Shown here one piece after another: positions 1 through 9,619 of a stretch of DNA of 64,000 bases. A program made the translations under genes and the position numbers. The DNA is from Enterobacter sp. 638 (GTDB taxonomy: Bacteria > Pseudomonadota > Gammaproteobacteria > Enterobacterales > Enterobacteriaceae): NCBI RefSeq assembly GCF_000016325.1, contig NC_009436.1, forward strand, positions 3,720,001 to 3,784,000, given 5' to 3'. Every line of letters starts with the position of its first letter. The stretch's first letter is position 1. The notes under the pieces were generated by a model that did not search any database, was not told the origin of the DNA, and was given only the letters and a program-made list of their open reading frames with translations.

Positions 1-375
1 GCGATTCCACTCCTGCCAGCCGGGTCCAGCATTGTGACGACCTCTTCGATTCAGGCCTATCAGCCCAGTCCACATCTGCTGGATTACGCTTCGACAAAAG
101 CCGCGATCCTCAACTACAGCCGTGGACTTGCAAAACAGGTTGCGGAGAAAGGCATTCGGGTAAACGTGGTCGCACCGGGTCCAATCTGGACGGCACTGCA
201 AATTTCTGGTGGCCAGCCGCAGGAAAAAATCCCACAGTTTGGTCAGCAGACGCCAATGAAGCGCGCGGGGCAGCCGGCGGAACTGGCAGCGGTCTATGTT
301 TATCTGGCGAGTCAGGAGTCAAGCTACGTCACGGCAGAAGTGCATGGCGTATGTGGCGGGGAACACCTGGGATAA
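1..375 (+). CDS. yghA: Short-chain dehydrogenase/reductase YghA, C-terminal part (5' end outside window)
   Basis: Open from base 1 with no start inside the window, so only about the last 124 residues are present. The GTG at 34 is an internal Val codon, not a start. The fragment carries the SDR catalytic YxxxK motif (YASTK, near position 77 of the bases) and the conserved NVVAPGP loop after the cofactor domain, and ends GGEHLG as in E. coli YghA. The family reduces aldehydes or sugars with NADP(H) in the cytoplasm. The position next to exbD matches E. coli. I am confident of family and orthology; the physiological substrate cannot be seen here. Confidence 0.9.
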   Translation, partial: AIPLLPAGSSIVTTSSIQAYQPSPHLLDYASTKAAILNYSRGLAKQVAEKGIRVNVVAPGPIWTALQISGGQPQEKIPQFGQQTPMKRAGQPAELAAVYVYLASQESSYVTAEVHGVCGGEHLG

Positions 376-397
376 CCACTGTACTGGAAAAACAATC

Positions 398-461
398 ACC
401 ACCTCCCGAGGAGGTGGTTTAAAGCTGACAACAAAAAAGCTGGCTTGCGCCAGCTTTTTTT
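398..461. terminator. Two hairpins between convergent yghA and exbD
   Basis: The first hairpin (398–418) has a 9-bp perfect stem, accacctcc/ggaggtggt, with a short T run. The second (433–460) pairs aaaaaagctggc with gccagctttttt around a 4-nt loop. Its A and T tracts make it a bidirectional Rho-independent terminator, and its right arm touches the exbD stop codon. Together they separate convergent yghA and exbBD transcripts. Confidence 0.85.
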
Positions 462-885
462 ATTTCGGTTTGACCGTCTCTTCGCCGACTAAACCAATTT
501 TGAGATAACCCGCCTGATGCAGCGTGTCCATTACTTTCATCATGGTTTCGTAGTCGACGGTTTTGTCAGCCCGGAAGAAGACCGTGGTGTCTTTCTTACC
601 TTGCGTCATTGCGTCGAGCGCGGGAATAACAGAGTCATCCGTCACCGGATCGTTGCCCAGGAACATCGATTTATCGGCTTTCACGGAGATATAAATCGGT
701 TTTTCCGGACGCGGCTGCGGCTGGCTGGAGGACGCTGGCAGATTGACCTTCACATCCACCGTCGCCAGAGGCGCGGCAACCATGAAGATAATCAGCAGAA
801 CCAACATAACGTCGATAAACGGCGTCACGTTGATTTCATGCATTTCGCCATTATCGTCCAGATTTTCATTAAGACGCATTGCCAT
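460..885 (-). CDS. exbD: TonB-system proton-channel component ExbD
   Basis: 141 residues, the usual ExbD length. It has a short cytoplasmic N-terminus, one membrane segment at about residues 22–42 containing Asp25 (motif TPFIDVML), and a periplasmic C-terminal domain. Asp25 is the proton-carrying residue known from E. coli ExbD. With ExbB and TonB it uses the proton motive force to drive outer-membrane receptors for siderophores and cobalamin. It starts 6 bases after the exbB stop, so the two genes form one operon. The operon is probably repressed by Fur through the site upstream of exbB. The TonB-dependent receptor at 28416 is a likely client. Confidence 0.97.
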   Translation of the reverse strand: MAMRLNENLDDNGEMHEINVTPFIDVMLVLLIIFMVAAPLATVDVKVNLPASSSQPQPRPEKPIYISVKADKSMFLGNDPVTDDSVIPALDAMTQGKKDTTVFFRADKTVDYETMMKVMDTLHQAGYLKIGLVGEETVKPK

Positions 886-891
886 AATTGA

Positions 892-1623
892 TTAACCTAA
901 ACGCAGTTTCGAAGCAGAGTGAACCGGCTTAACATTGCTGGCGCTGAGGTCGAGATCGCGGCTTTGCAGCAGCAGAACCTGTGCGGCAACATCGCCCAAC
1001 GTCGCTTTGAAGCTGCCAATCATACGGGCAAAGACGTTATAGATAACCACCGCAGGAATTGCTGCAATCAGACCGATAGCCGTTGCCAACAATGCTTCTG
1101 CGATACCTGGCGCCACAACGGCAAGATTGGTTGTTTGCGTCTGGGCGATACCGATGAAGCTGTTCATGATGCCCCAAACCGTACCAAACAGACCGACGAA
1201 CGGGGAAATCGCACCGATGGTGGCCAGATAACCGTTACCGCGACCCATGTGACGACCGACGGCAGCAACGCGACGTTCCAGGCGGAAACCGGTACGCTCT
1301 TTGATGCCTTCGTTATCTTCACTGCCTGCGGAAAGTTCCAGCTCGTTCTGCGCTTCATTCACTAACATCGAGGTCAGGCTTTTCGCATGGAACGCCGATG
1401 TCATGTCATTTGCTTGATCCAGAGAGCGTGCTTCAGCCAGCTGCTGTTGTTCGCGCTTCAGGCGACGCTTTTGGGAAATCAGCTCAACGCTTTTGCTGAA
1501 GAAAATAGCCCAGGTGATCACGGACGCCAGAATCAGGCCGATCATCACAATCTTAACCACGATGTCAGCATGTTGGTACATGCCCCAGACGGACAGATCC
1601 GTCTGCATCAAATTATTACCCAC
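892..1623 (-). CDS. exbB: TonB-system proton-channel component ExbB
   Basis: 243 residues, with three hydrophobic segments at about 20–43, 130–155 and 175–198. Glu176 in the third segment (APGIAEALLA) is the residue essential for ExbB function in E. coli. The start is a GTG: a GGAGAT Shine-Dalgarno lies about 8 bases upstream and the first residues MGNNLMQTDL match the E. coli protein. ExbB forms the pentameric inner-membrane stator in which ExbD sits. First gene of the exbBD operon. Confidence 0.97.
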   Translation of the reverse strand: MGNNLMQTDLSVWGMYQHADIVVKIVMIGLILASVITWAIFFSKSVELISQKRRLKREQQQLAEARSLDQANDMTSAFHAKSLTSMLVNEAQNELELSAGSEDNEGIKERTGFRLERRVAAVGRHMGRGNGYLATIGAISPFVGLFGTVWGIMNSFIGIAQTQTTNLAVVAPGIAEALLATAIGLIAAIPAVVIYNVFARMIGSFKATLGDVAAQVLLLQSRDLDLSASNVKPVHSASKLRLG

Positions 1624-1686
1624 TCTGTATCTCCAGGACGCAAATCACATTTTCTGAGCATAATAATATCAAAACCACATCGAATT

Positions 1687-1705
1687 GATAGTGGTTCTCA
1701 TTAGT
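1687..1705. promoter_or_regulatory. Putative Fur box upstream of exbBD
   Basis: GATAGTGGTTCTCATTAGT matches 13 of 19 positions of the classical Fur box GATAATGATAATCATTATC. It lies about 65–80 bases upstream of the exbB GTG, where a promoter would be. Iron-dependent Fur repression of exbB is known in E. coli. The site call is by eye. Confidence 0.7.
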
Positions 1706-1831
1706 ATTTACATACTGCCGTAATTTCCGCTCATTTTCCTTGCGCTTACACAGTAAAAATTTCTTATGCTTATTTTTTAGAAAATATTGTGCTTATTCGC
1801 TAAGCATCCGGGTGCAGAGTTTCACATTCAT

Positions 1832-1855
1832 GGTAGTCTGGACGTCCAGACGGAT
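1832..1855. promoter_or_regulatory. MetJ operator (met boxes) upstream of metC
   Basis: Three contiguous 8-mers resemble the met box AGACGTCT: GGTAGTCT (5/8), GGACGTCC (6/8) and AGACGGAT (6/8). They contain a perfect 16-bp palindrome, GTCTGGACGTCCAGAC, at 1836–1851. MetJ with S-adenosylmethionine binds such tandem arrays. The array lies 19 bases before the metC start, which supports that start over an upstream in-frame alternative at 1787. Confidence 0.8.
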
Positions 1856-1873
1856 AAAACAGGTTTAGCGAAC

Positions 1874-3061
1874 ATGGCAGAGAAACATCTTGATACCACG
1901 CTTGTCCAGGCCGGACGGAGTAAAAAGTACACTCAGGGTTCGGTAAATAGCGTTATCCAGCGCGCCTCCTCGCTGGTTTTTGAAACCGTCGAGGCCAAAA
2001 AACATGCCACCCGCAACCGCGCGAAAGGCGAACTGTTTTATGGTCGTCGCGGCACGTTGACCCATTTTTCGCTGCAGGATGCGATGTGCGAACTGGAAGG
2101 CGGTGCCGGTTGTGCCCTGTTCCCGTGCGGTGCGGCGGCTGTCGCAAATACCATTCTGGCGTTTGTTGAACAGGGCGATCATATTCTGATGACCAACACC
2201 GCCTACGAACCCAGTCAGGATTTCTGTACCAAAATCCTCACCAAACTTGGCGTCACGACCGGCTGGTTTGATCCGTTGATTGGCGAAGGTATTGCGGAAC
2301 TTATTCAGCCCAATACGCGGATTGTGTTCCTGGAATCACCGGGTTCCATCACCATGGAAGTGCATGACGTTCCGGCGATTGTTCGCGCCGTGCGTCGCGT
2401 CGCTCCGGACGCCATTATCATGATCGATAACACCTGGGCCGCAGGTGTATTGTTCAAAGCGCTGGATTTCGACATCGATATCTCCATCCAGGCCGCCACA
2501 AAATACCTTATCGGCCACTCTGACGGCATGATCGGCACGGCAGTGTCCAACGCCCGCTGTTGGGATCAACTACGCGAAAATGCCTATCTGATGGGACAAA
2601 TGGTGGATGCCGATACCGCCTATATGACCAGCCGCGGAATACGCACGCTCGGTGTACGCCTGCGTCAGCATCATGAAAGCAGTCTCAAAGTGGCCGAATG
2701 GCTGGCGCAGCATCCCCAGGTGGCTCGCGTTAATCATCCAGCGCTGCCAGGCAGTAAAGGCCATGAGTTCTGGCAACGTGACTTTACGGGCAGTAGCGGC
2801 TTGTTCTCATTTGTTCTGAATAAACGTCTGAGCAATGACGAGCTGGCAACCTATCTGGATAACTTTACGCTGTTCAGCATGGCGTATTCCTGGGGCGGGT
2901 TTGAATCGCTGATTCTGCCTAATCAGCCAGAACAGATTGCTGACCTGCGTCCCGGCGGCGAAGTGGATTTTACCGGCACGCTGATCCGACTGCATATCGG
3001 TTTAGAGAATGTTGACGATCTGATTGCGGATTTATCGGCAGGTTTTGAGCGTATCGTGTAA
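1874..3061 (+). CDS. metC: Cystathionine beta-lyase MetC
   Basis: 395 residues, equal to E. coli MetC. A PLP enzyme of the Cys/Met metabolism family that cleaves cystathionine to homocysteine, pyruvate and ammonia in methionine synthesis. The PLP lysine lies in the conserved [11 protein letters not shown] segment (near residue 210), and the family's FYGRRGTPT-like loop is seen as FYGRRGTLT. An in-frame start at 1787 would add 29 residues but would run through the met boxes, so the ATG giving MAEKHLD was chosen. Transcribed away from exbBD; expected to be repressed by MetJ. Confidence 0.96.
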   Translation: MAEKHLDTTLVQAGRSKKYTQGSVNSVIQRASSLVFETVEAKKHATRNRAKGELFYGRRGTLTHFSLQDAMCELEGGAGCALFPCGAAAVANTILAFVEQGDHILMTNTAYEPSQDFCTKILTKLGVTTGWFDPLIGEGIAELIQPNTRIVFLESPGSITMEVHDVPAIVRAVRRVAPDAIIMIDNTWAAGVLFKALDFDIDISIQAATKYLIGHSDGMIGTAVSNARCWDQLRENAYLMGQMVDADTAYMTSRGIRTLGVRLRQHHESSLKVAEWLAQHPQVARVNHPALPGSKGHEFWQRDFTGSSGLFSFVLNKRLSNDELATYLDNFTLFSMAYSWGGFESLILPNQPEQIADLRPGGEVDFTGTLIRLHIGLENVDDLIADLSAGFERIV

Positions 3062-3203
3062 TGTGCAGGCTTAAACTGTACTCCCGAACCGTTTTATCGA
3101 TGCTATAAGCAGAAAAGTCTGCATTTGTTGCGTGAGCGATCAACGCCAGCGGATAAAATGAGGAGTACAATAGCCGCATATAAGTTGTTCCACAGGAAAG
3201 TCC

Positions 3204-3863
3204 ATGGCTGTCATTCAAGATATTATCGCTGCGCTCTGGCATCACGATTTTGCTGCGCTGGCGGATCCACACGTTGTGGGCATTGTTTATTTTGTCATGT
3301 TCGCAACGCTGTTTTTGGAAAATGGTTTGCTTCCCGCGTCGTTTCTTCCAGGGGATAGCCTGCTGTTACTGGCAGGTGCGTTAATCGGTAAAGGCGTCAT
3401 GGACTTCGCCCCTACCGTTGTGATTCTGACTTCTGCTGCGAGCCTGGGTTGCTGGTTAAGCTATTTACAGGGACGGTGGCTCGGTAACACCCGCGTGGTA
3501 AAAAGCTGGCTGTCGCAACTGCCTGTTAAATACCATGAGCGGGCGACCTGTATGTTCGATCGTCATGGTTTACTGGCGCTGTTAGCCGGGCGTTTTCTGG
3601 CCTTTATTCGCACATTGCTACCCACCATGGCGGGCATCTCCGGCCTGTCTAACCGTCGTTTCCAGTTCTTTAACTGGCTGAGCGCACTCTTGTGGGTCGG
3701 CGTAGTGACGTCAATGGGTTATGCCATTAGCATGATCCCGTTTGTGAAACGACACGAAGATCAGGTGATGACGTTCCTGATGATTCTACCGATGTTCCTG
3801 TTAGTGGCAGGACTGGTAGGCACCATCGCGGTGGTCATTAAAAAGAAATACTGCAACGCCTGA
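3204..3863 (+). CDS. yghB: DedA-family inner-membrane protein YghB
   Basis: 219 residues with several hydrophobic segments typical of the DedA/SNARE-associated family. Conserved features include the acidic pair in LEN (near residue 40) and LPGDSL (near 51), and the [12 protein letters not shown] stretch with two arginines. These residues are essential in the E. coli paralogues YghB and YqjA. Family members are linked to proton-motive-force maintenance, lipid-carrier or phospholipid flipping, cell division and drug tolerance. An AGGAAAG Shine-Dalgarno precedes the ATG. It lies 142 bases after metC, as in E. coli. Confidence 0.95.
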   Translation: MAVIQDIIAALWHHDFAALADPHVVGIVYFVMFATLFLENGLLPASFLPGDSLLLLAGALIGKGVMDFAPTVVILTSAASLGCWLSYLQGRWLGNTRVVKSWLSQLPVKYHERATCMFDRHGLLALLAGRFLAFIRTLLPTMAGISGLSNRRFQFFNWLSALLWVGVVTSMGYAISMIPFVKRHEDQVMTFLMILPMFLLVAGLVGTIAVVIKKKYCNA

Positions 3864-3870
3864 TAATCAG

Positions 3871-3894
3871 CCCTCTCCAGCGAGAGGGTGAGTT
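3871..3894. terminator. REP-like hairpin between convergent yghB and yqhC
   Basis: ccctctc/gagaggg forms a 7-bp stem with a 4-nt loop, followed by TGAGTTTT on the plus strand. It begins 8 bases after the yghB stop and abuts the yqhC stop. It belongs to the CCCTCTCC-type palindrome family seen elsewhere in the window and probably acts as a terminator. Confidence 0.65.
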
Positions 3895-4794
3895 TTAAAT
3901 CCCCTGCATCATCCTGATACGCGCCGCATCTTCCCCTGGCGTCACGCCGAAATAACGTTTGAACTCACGACTAAACTGCGACGCACTCTCATAGCCCACG
4001 CGCATTGCTGCGGCGCTGGCCTTCATGCCGTCATGAATCATCAGCATGCGGGCTTTGTGCAGGCGATAGCTTTTCAGATACTGCAGTGGCGAGGTGCTGG
4101 TGACCGATTTAAAATTATGGTGGAACGCCGAAATACTCATATTCGCTTCTGAAGCCAGCTCATCCACGCTCAGGTTTTCGGTGTACTGGCTTTCGATACG
4201 CTTCAGTACGCGGCTAATCAGGCTGAAATGCGTCTGGCGGCTCACCAGCGCCAGCAGCGCCCCGCCACCCGGCCCCATCAGCACATGATAAAGAATCTCG
4301 CGCACAATTTGCTTGCCGAGAATCCGCGCATCCAGCGGCCTTTCCATCACATCCAGCAAGCGTTCAATGGCACACAAAATCTCATCGGAGAGCGTAGCCG
4401 AGTTGATGCCACTCGCAGCCATCGCAGGCTGGAAAAGCTCGTCTTCACCGATGTCCATCAGCAACTCCTGGAGCTGGAGAATATCGACATTAACCCGAAT
4501 ACCCGCCAGCGGAACCGCTTCTGTCGCGAAGGTTTCACATTCGAAGGGTAAAGGTACTGTCAGGAGCAAATATTCGTTGGTGTCGTAGCGGAACACACGT
4601 TCATTGATATAACCAATTTTATGGCCCGAAAAGAGAAAAACGATGCCGGGCTGATACATCACCGGCGTACGCGTTCCGGGCTGCGTCCCGTATAACAAAC
4701 GAATATCTGGCAGCACATCGTTGAGATTATTTTCTTTATCTTTCAGATTGTTAATTTTTTTAGTCAGTTGCTGGCAAATCTCTTCGCGGTTCAT
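3895..4794 (-). CDS. yqhC: AraC-family transcriptional activator YqhC
   Basis: 299 residues. An N-terminal sensor region of the AraC_N type (about 20–180) is followed by two helix-turn-helix motifs (about 200–295), including the family motif of the second [21 protein letters not shown]. In E. coli YqhC activates the adjacent yqhD–dkgA genes in response to toxic aldehydes; the divergent arrangement is kept here. The N-terminus is somewhat shorter than some E. coli annotations, so the start could lie further upstream, although the ATG at 4794 has GGGAGAG upstream. Confidence 0.93.
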   Translation of the reverse strand: MNREEICQQLTKKINNLKDKENNLNDVLPDIRLLYGTQPGTRTPVMYQPGIVFLFSGHKIGYINERVFRYDTNEYLLLTVPLPFECETFATEAVPLAGIRVNVDILQLQELLMDIGEDELFQPAMAASGINSATLSDEILCAIERLLDVMERPLDARILGKQIVREILYHVLMGPGGGALLALVSRQTHFSLISRVLKRIESQYTENLSVDELASEANMSISAFHHNFKSVTSTSPLQYLKSYRLHKARMLMIHDGMKASAAAMRVGYESASQFSREFKRYFGVTPGEDAARIRMMQGI

Positions 4795-4989
4795 CTGTGC
4801 GCGCTCTCCCTACCGTTTCCAATGATGACAGTGTGCGTACTTTTTCGCATTTTCTCCAGCCATCTGTAGAAATGGGCAAGACAACGGCAGAAATGTGCAT
4901 TGAGAGGATAGCGTCCGATGGCCACAATGATCACCATCAGGTAGCCCTATGCGCCGCCACGATTTTTCACCCACATAAGGGAACGAGCA

Positions 4990-6153
4990 ATGAACAACTT
5001 TAATCTGCATACCCCAACCCGCATTCTGTTTGGCAAAAATGCTATCGCCGATCTGCGCGATCAAATTCCGGCAGGCGCTCGCGTGCTGATCACGTACGGT
5101 GGCGGTAGCGTCAAAAAGACCGGCGTGCTGGATCAGGTTTACAGCGCCCTCGAAGGCGTAGATGTGCGTGAGTTTGGCGGCATCGAGCCAAACCCGTCGT
5201 ACGAAACGCTGATGAACGCCGTCAAGATCGCCCGTGAAGAAAACATCACCTTCCTGCTGGCGGTGGGCGGCGGATCAGTTCTCGACGGCACCAAATTTAT
5301 CGCCGCAGCTGCGCATTATGCCGACGGCGTCGATCCGTGGCATATCCTGCAAACCGGCGGTCGCGACGTGAAAAGCGCAATCCCGATGGGTTCTGTGCTG
5401 ACGCTGCCAGCAACAGGTTCTGAATCCAACAAAGGTGCGGTGATCTCTCGTAAAACCACGGGTGATAAACAAGCCTTTATGAACGACCACGTTCAGCCTG
5501 TCTTCGCTATTCTGGACCCGGTTTACACCTACACGTTGCCGCCGCGTCAGGTTGCTAACGGCGTGGTGGATGCCTTCGTCCACACGGTTGAGCAGTACGT
5601 CACTTATCCGGTGAACGGCAAAATTCAGGATCGTTTCGCCGAAGGTATTCTTCTGACGCTGATTGAAGACGGTCCAAAAGCGCTGCAAGAGCCAGAAAAC
5701 TACGATGTGCGTGCCAACGTGATGTGGGCAGCGACGCAGGCGCTGAACGGTTTGATTGGCGCAGGCGTCCCGCAGGACTGGGCAACGCATATGCTTGGCC
5801 ATGAGCTAACTGCGATGCACGGCCTGGACCACGCCCAGACGTTGGCGGTCGTTCTGCCTGCGCTGTGGAATGAAAAACGTGACACCAAACGCGCCAAACT
5901 GCTGCAATACGCCGAGCGTGTCTGGAACATCACTTCCGGTTCAGAAGACGAGCGCATCGATGCCGCAATCGAAGCGACGCGCAACTTCTTCGAGCAGATG
6001 GGCGTGCCAACTCGCCTCTCTGGTTACGGCCTGGACGGCAGCTCTATCCCGGCTCTGCTGGCCAAACTGGAAGAGCACGGCATGACACAACTGGGTGAAC
6101 ATCAAGACATTACTCTGGACGTGAGCCGTCGCATCTACGAAGCGGCACGCTAA
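4990..6153 (+). CDS. yqhD: NADPH-dependent aldehyde reductase YqhD
   Basis: 387 residues, the exact family length. An iron/zinc-type alcohol dehydrogenase. It has the GGGS dinucleotide loop (GGGSVLDGTKF, about residue 94). Its metal ligands match the known D194, H198, H267 and H281: NGVVDAFVH, LGHELTAMHG and GLDHAQ. It reduces short-chain and lipid-peroxidation aldehydes with NADPH in the cytoplasm. An AAGGGAACG Shine-Dalgarno precedes the ATG. It is divergent from its activator yqhC across a 195-base region and followed by dkgA. Confidence 0.97.
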   Translation: MNNFNLHTPTRILFGKNAIADLRDQIPAGARVLITYGGGSVKKTGVLDQVYSALEGVDVREFGGIEPNPSYETLMNAVKIAREENITFLLAVGGGSVLDGTKFIAAAAHYADGVDPWHILQTGGRDVKSAIPMGSVLTLPATGSESNKGAVISRKTTGDKQAFMNDHVQPVFAILDPVYTYTLPPRQVANGVVDAFVHTVEQYVTYPVNGKIQDRFAEGILLTLIEDGPKALQEPENYDVRANVMWAATQALNGLIGAGVPQDWATHMLGHELTAMHGLDHAQTLAVVLPALWNEKRDTKRAKLLQYAERVWNITSGSEDERIDAAIEATRNFFEQMGVPTRLSGYGLDGSSIPALLAKLEEHGMTQLGEHQDITLDVSRRIYEAAR

Positions 6154-6211
6154 GCGTTTTCGCATCTTGCCTTTCGTTTTTTGACTTTTCGTCCAGACTT
6201 AATGCACACCA

Positions 6212-6237
6212 CATTACCGGGGGCTCCCCCGGTAATG
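6212..6237. repeat. Perfect 12-bp inverted repeat between yqhD and dkgA
   Basis: cattaccggggg and cccccggtaatg are exact complements separated by 2 bases, giving a very stable hairpin. No T tract follows, so it is not an ordinary terminator. It ends 6 bases before the strong GGAGGAGG ribosome binding site of dkgA. It may protect the yqhD 3' end or adjust dkgA expression within the shared mRNA. Confidence 0.75.
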
Positions 6238-6256
6238 AGCAAATGGAGGAGGAAAA

Positions 6257-7084
6257 ATGGCAAACCAAACCGTAATCAAGCTTCAGGACGGCAACGTAAT
6301 GCCCCAGTTAGGGCTAGGCGTATGGAAAGCCGGTAACGACGAGGTCGTGTCCGCCATTCACAAAGCACTGGAAGTCGGCTATCGGTCCATCGATACCGCC
6401 GCCGCATACAAAAATGAAGACGGCGTAGGAACCGCGCTTGCCAGCGCAGGCGTCCCGCGCGATGAGTTATTCATCACCACCAAACTGTGGAATGACGACC
6501 AAAAACGCCCGCATGACGCTCTGCAGGAAAGCCTGGATAAGCTCCAGTTGGATTTCGTCGATCTGTATCTGATGCACTGGCCGGTTCCCGCGATCGATCA
6601 TTACGTTGACGCCTGGAAAGGCATGATCGAGCTGCAGCAGGCAGGCCTGGTGAAGAGTATTGGGGTATGTAATTTCCAGGTGCATCATCTGCAACGGCTG
6701 ATCGATGAAACTGGCGTCGCTCCGGTGATCAACCAGATCGAGCTGCACCCGCTGATGCAGCAGCGCCAGCTACATGCCTGGAACGCCACCCACAAGATTC
6801 AAACCGAATCCTGGAGCCCGCTGGCACAGGGTGGCGAAGGCGTTTTCGATCAAAAAATCATTCGTGAACTGGCCGAGAAGTACGGCAAAACAGTGGCTCA
6901 GATTGTCATTCGCTGGCATCTGGATAGCGGCCTGGTGGTGATTCCGAAATCGGTCACACCGTCGCGCATTGCCGAGAACTTCGATGTATGGGATTTCCGT
7001 CTGGATAAAGATGAGCTGGGCGAGATCGCAAAACTGGATCAGGGTAAACGGCTGGGCCCCGATCCGGACCAGTTCGGCGGGTAA
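6257..7084 (+). CDS. dkgA: 2,5-diketo-D-gluconate reductase A / methylglyoxal reductase DkgA
   Basis: 275 residues. An aldo-keto reductase (AKR5) with the full catalytic tetrad: Asp46 and Tyr51 (DTAAAY), Lys76 (TTKLWN) and His107 (LMHWP). The C-terminal NADPH-binding segment IPKSVTPSRIAEN is present. It reduces 2,5-diketogluconate, methylglyoxal and beta-keto esters. It follows yqhD by 103 bases and is probably co-transcribed and activated by YqhC. The Shine-Dalgarno GGAGGAGG is unusually strong. Confidence 0.96.
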   Translation: MANQTVIKLQDGNVMPQLGLGVWKAGNDEVVSAIHKALEVGYRSIDTAAAYKNEDGVGTALASAGVPRDELFITTKLWNDDQKRPHDALQESLDKLQLDFVDLYLMHWPVPAIDHYVDAWKGMIELQQAGLVKSIGVCNFQVHHLQRLIDETGVAPVINQIELHPLMQQRQLHAWNATHKIQTESWSPLAQGGEGVFDQKIIRELAEKYGKTVAQIVIRWHLDSGLVVIPKSVTPSRIAENFDVWDFRLDKDELGEIAKLDQGKRLGPDPDQFGG

Positions 7085-7086
7085 TT

Positions 7087-7316
7087 TCCCCTCACCCTAC
7101 CCCTCTCCCACAGGGAGAGGGAGCTCTTTTCTGCCCTTTCTCTGTGGGAGAGGCAACTCTTTCCGCCCCTCTCTGCGAGCAGAAACACGTTCTCACCTGG
7201 GTGACATCCGCGTTTTTCACCCTCTCCCTGCGAGCAAACGCACTCTTCATCTTCGACTTGCGAGCAAGTGCGCTCTTCCCCCTCTCCCTGTGGGAGAGGG
7301 CTGGGGTGAGGGCATC
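7087..7316. repeat. Composite REP/BIME-like palindromic element between dkgA and ygiQ
   Basis: The left end (ccctcaccctacccctctccc, then agggagaggga) and the right end (ccctctccctgtgggagaggg, then ctggggtgaggg) are near-exact inverted copies of one REP-like unit. They make a 230-base element with palindromic ends. Between them lie degenerate direct repeats built on TGCGAGCA plus ACGCACTCTT-like tails (about 7168, 7230 and 7260) and further partial palindromes. No convincing gene is present. It sits between the convergent ends of dkgA and ygiQ and probably also stops or stabilises both transcripts. Confidence 0.75.
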
Positions 7317-7320
7317 AGCG

Positions 7321-9495
7321 TTAACCGATCTTACGCTTCACGCTTTTCTTCGCACCCGCCGCACCATTCGAACGCTGATGCACAATCGGCGTATGCTTAG
7401 TGAGTGCCGGGCGCGTATGACGATTCTGACGACGCGCTTCGCGCATTTCATCCACCGTTGGCGCAGGCACCAGACAATCGCGGCGTGAACCAATCAAATG
7501 CTTTTTACCCATATCTTCCAGCGCCTGACGGATTAACGGCCAGTTTGCCGGATCGTGATAACGCAGCAGCGCTTTATGCAGACGGCGCTGTTTATCACCT
7601 TTAGGCACCACCACATCTTCACTCTTATAACCAATCTTACTCAGCGGGTTCTTGCCGGTGTAATACATGGTCGTGGAGTTCGCGAGCGGCGACGGGTAGA
7701 AGTTCTGCACCTGATCCAGACGGAAGCGGCGCTGTTTCAGCCACAGCGCCAGATTCACCATATCTTCGTCACGCGTACCGGGGTGTGCAGAGATGAAGTA
7801 AGGGATCAGATATTGCTCTTTGCCTGCCTGTTTGGAATAGGTGTCGAACAGCTCTTTAAAGCGGTCATAACTGCCCATTCCCGGCTTCATCATCTTCGAT
7901 AATGGGCCTTCTTCGGTGTGCTCCGGCGCAATCTTCAGATAGCCGCCGACGTGATGCGTCGCCAGCTCCTTAATATAGCGTGGATCTTCTACCGCGATGT
8001 CATAACGCACACCGGAGGCGATCAGGATCTTCTTGATGCCCTTCAGGTCACGGGCGCGGCGATACAGATTGATCGTCGGCTCGTGGTTGGTGTCCATATG
8101 CTCGCAAATGCTCGGATAAACACATGACAGACGACGGCAGGTCTGCTCTGCACGCGGCGACTTGCAGCGCAGCATATACATGTTCGCCGTTGGGCCACCT
8201 AAATCGGAGATCACGCCGGTAAAACCCGGAACCGTGTCGCGAATGGCTTCAATCTCGTTGACAATCGACTCTTCAGAGCGGCTCTGAATAATGCGCCCTT
8301 CATGCTCGGTGATTGAACAGAAAGAACACCCACCAAAACAACCGCGCATGATGTTGATCGAGAAACGGATCATCTCATACGCCGGAATGCGGCTATCGCC
8401 ATACGCGGGATGCGGCACGCGTTTGTACGGCAGAGCAAATACGCTGTCCATCTCTTCGGTGGAGAGCGGAATCGCTGGCGGGTTGACCCAGATATAACGC
8501 TCGCCGTGCTTTTGCATCAGGGCGCGCGCGCAGCCAGGGTTCGTTTCGTGGTGCAGAATACGCGACGCGTGAGCGTACAGTACTTTGTCGCCTTTCACTT
8601 TTTCGAAAGACGGCAGCAACACATAGGTTTTTTCCCATGGCTTAGGACGCGGAGGCTGAACGACAACGGCTTTGGCCTCGGTCTTTTTCGGCTCAACCGG
8701 TTTGTTATCCGCGCACGGCAGATCATCACCGTACGGATGTGGGATCGGGTCGATTTTGCCCGGCATATCGATGATGCGGGAATCCACGCCACTCCAGCCC
8801 GGCAGCGCTTCTTTCACCATAATCGCGGTGTTGCGCACGTCGCGGATATTGCCAACCGGCTCACCCTGCGACAGACGATGCGCCACTTCTACCAGCGGGC
8901 GTTCGCCGTTGCCGAAGATCAGCATGTCAGCTTTTGAATCCACCAGCACCGAACGGCGCACGGTATCAGACCAGTAATCGTAATGCGCGGTACGGCGCAA
9001 GCTTGCTTCGATTCCGCCCAGGATGACCGGCACGTCTTTCCATGCTTCTTTACAACGCTGGGTGTAAACCAAAGTGGCGCGATCCGGGCGTTTGCCCGCG
9101 ACGTTATCGGCGGTGTACGCATCGTCGTGGCGCAACTTACGATCGGCGGTATAGCGGTTGATCATCGAATCCATGTTGCCGGCGGTGACGCCGAAGAACA
9201 GGTTCGGTTTGCCGAGGCTCATGAAAGCCTCTTTGCTGTTCCAGTCCGGCTGGGCGATGATCCCTACACGGAAGCCCTGCGCTTCCAGCATGCGTCCACA
9301 AATGGCCATGCCAAAGCTCGGGTGATCGACGTACGCGTCGCCAGTCACCAGAATAATATCGCAGCTGTCCCAGCCCAGTTGGTCCATCTCTTCGCGGGAC
9401 ATCGGCAGGAATGGCGCCGGTCCAAAACAGGCCGCCCAGTATTGGGGCCAGGAGAAGAGGTCTCGATCCGGCTGGATCAAGGATATTGCGCTCAT
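7321..9495 (-). CDS. ygiQ: YgiQ-family radical SAM protein
   Basis: 724 residues. An N-terminal YgiQ domain is followed by a radical SAM core with the CX3CX2C cluster motif at Cys386, Cys390 and Cys393 (GCFGGCSFC). It ends in a basic, probably disordered tail (RRQNRH … KKSVKRKIG). The family is widespread but its reaction is not established. The start at 9495 has a GGAAG Shine-Dalgarno, and the first residues [17 protein letters not shown] are typical. Downstream of ftsP on the same strand, separated by a hairpin. Confidence 0.94.
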   Translation of the reverse strand: MSAISLIQPDRDLFSWPQYWAACFGPAPFLPMSREEMDQLGWDSCDIILVTGDAYVDHPSFGMAICGRMLEAQGFRVGIIAQPDWNSKEAFMSLGKPNLFFGVTAGNMDSMINRYTADRKLRHDDAYTADNVAGKRPDRATLVYTQRCKEAWKDVPVILGGIEASLRRTAHYDYWSDTVRRSVLVDSKADMLIFGNGERPLVEVAHRLSQGEPVGNIRDVRNTAIMVKEALPGWSGVDSRIIDMPGKIDPIPHPYGDDLPCADNKPVEPKKTEAKAVVVQPPRPKPWEKTYVLLPSFEKVKGDKVLYAHASRILHHETNPGCARALMQKHGERYIWVNPPAIPLSTEEMDSVFALPYKRVPHPAYGDSRIPAYEMIRFSINIMRGCFGGCSFCSITEHEGRIIQSRSEESIVNEIEAIRDTVPGFTGVISDLGGPTANMYMLRCKSPRAEQTCRRLSCVYPSICEHMDTNHEPTINLYRRARDLKGIKKILIASGVRYDIAVEDPRYIKELATHHVGGYLKIAPEHTEEGPLSKMMKPGMGSYDRFKELFDTYSKQAGKEQYLIPYFISAHPGTRDEDMVNLALWLKQRRFRLDQVQNFYPSPLANSTTMYYTGKNPLSKIGYKSEDVVVPKGDKQRRLHKALLRYHDPANWPLIRQALEDMGKKHLIGSRRDCLVPAPTVDEMREARRQNRHTRPALTKHTPIVHQRSNGAAGAKKSVKRKIG

Positions 9496-9580
9496 AATGC
9501 TTCCGAAGAAAAAATAAACAAAGGGCGGGGATTATACGCTGGTTTGTGACGCAAATTGAAGGGGTATTGTTATCGGTTTT

Positions 9581-9610
9581 AACCCTCACCCAAAAGGGGG
9601 TGAGGGTTTT
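9581..9610. terminator. REP-like hairpin downstream of ftsP
   Basis: aaccctcaccc (9581–9591) pairs perfectly with gggtgagggtt (9598–9608), an 11-bp stem followed by TTTT on the plus strand and TTAAAA on the minus strand. It lies just after the ftsP stop and before ygiQ, and belongs to the same CCCTCACCC repeat family as the element at 7087. Confidence 0.65.
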
Positions 9611-9619
9611 GAATTTGAC

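Noticed and set aside
1787..1873. N-terminal extension of metC from the start at 1787
   Set aside because: It would run through the MetJ boxes, and the added residues have no counterpart in MetC.
7144..7488. Small frames in and beside the repeat at 7087–7316
   Set aside because: They are read through palindromic repeats and the ygiQ 3' end, with no ribosome site or conserved sequence.
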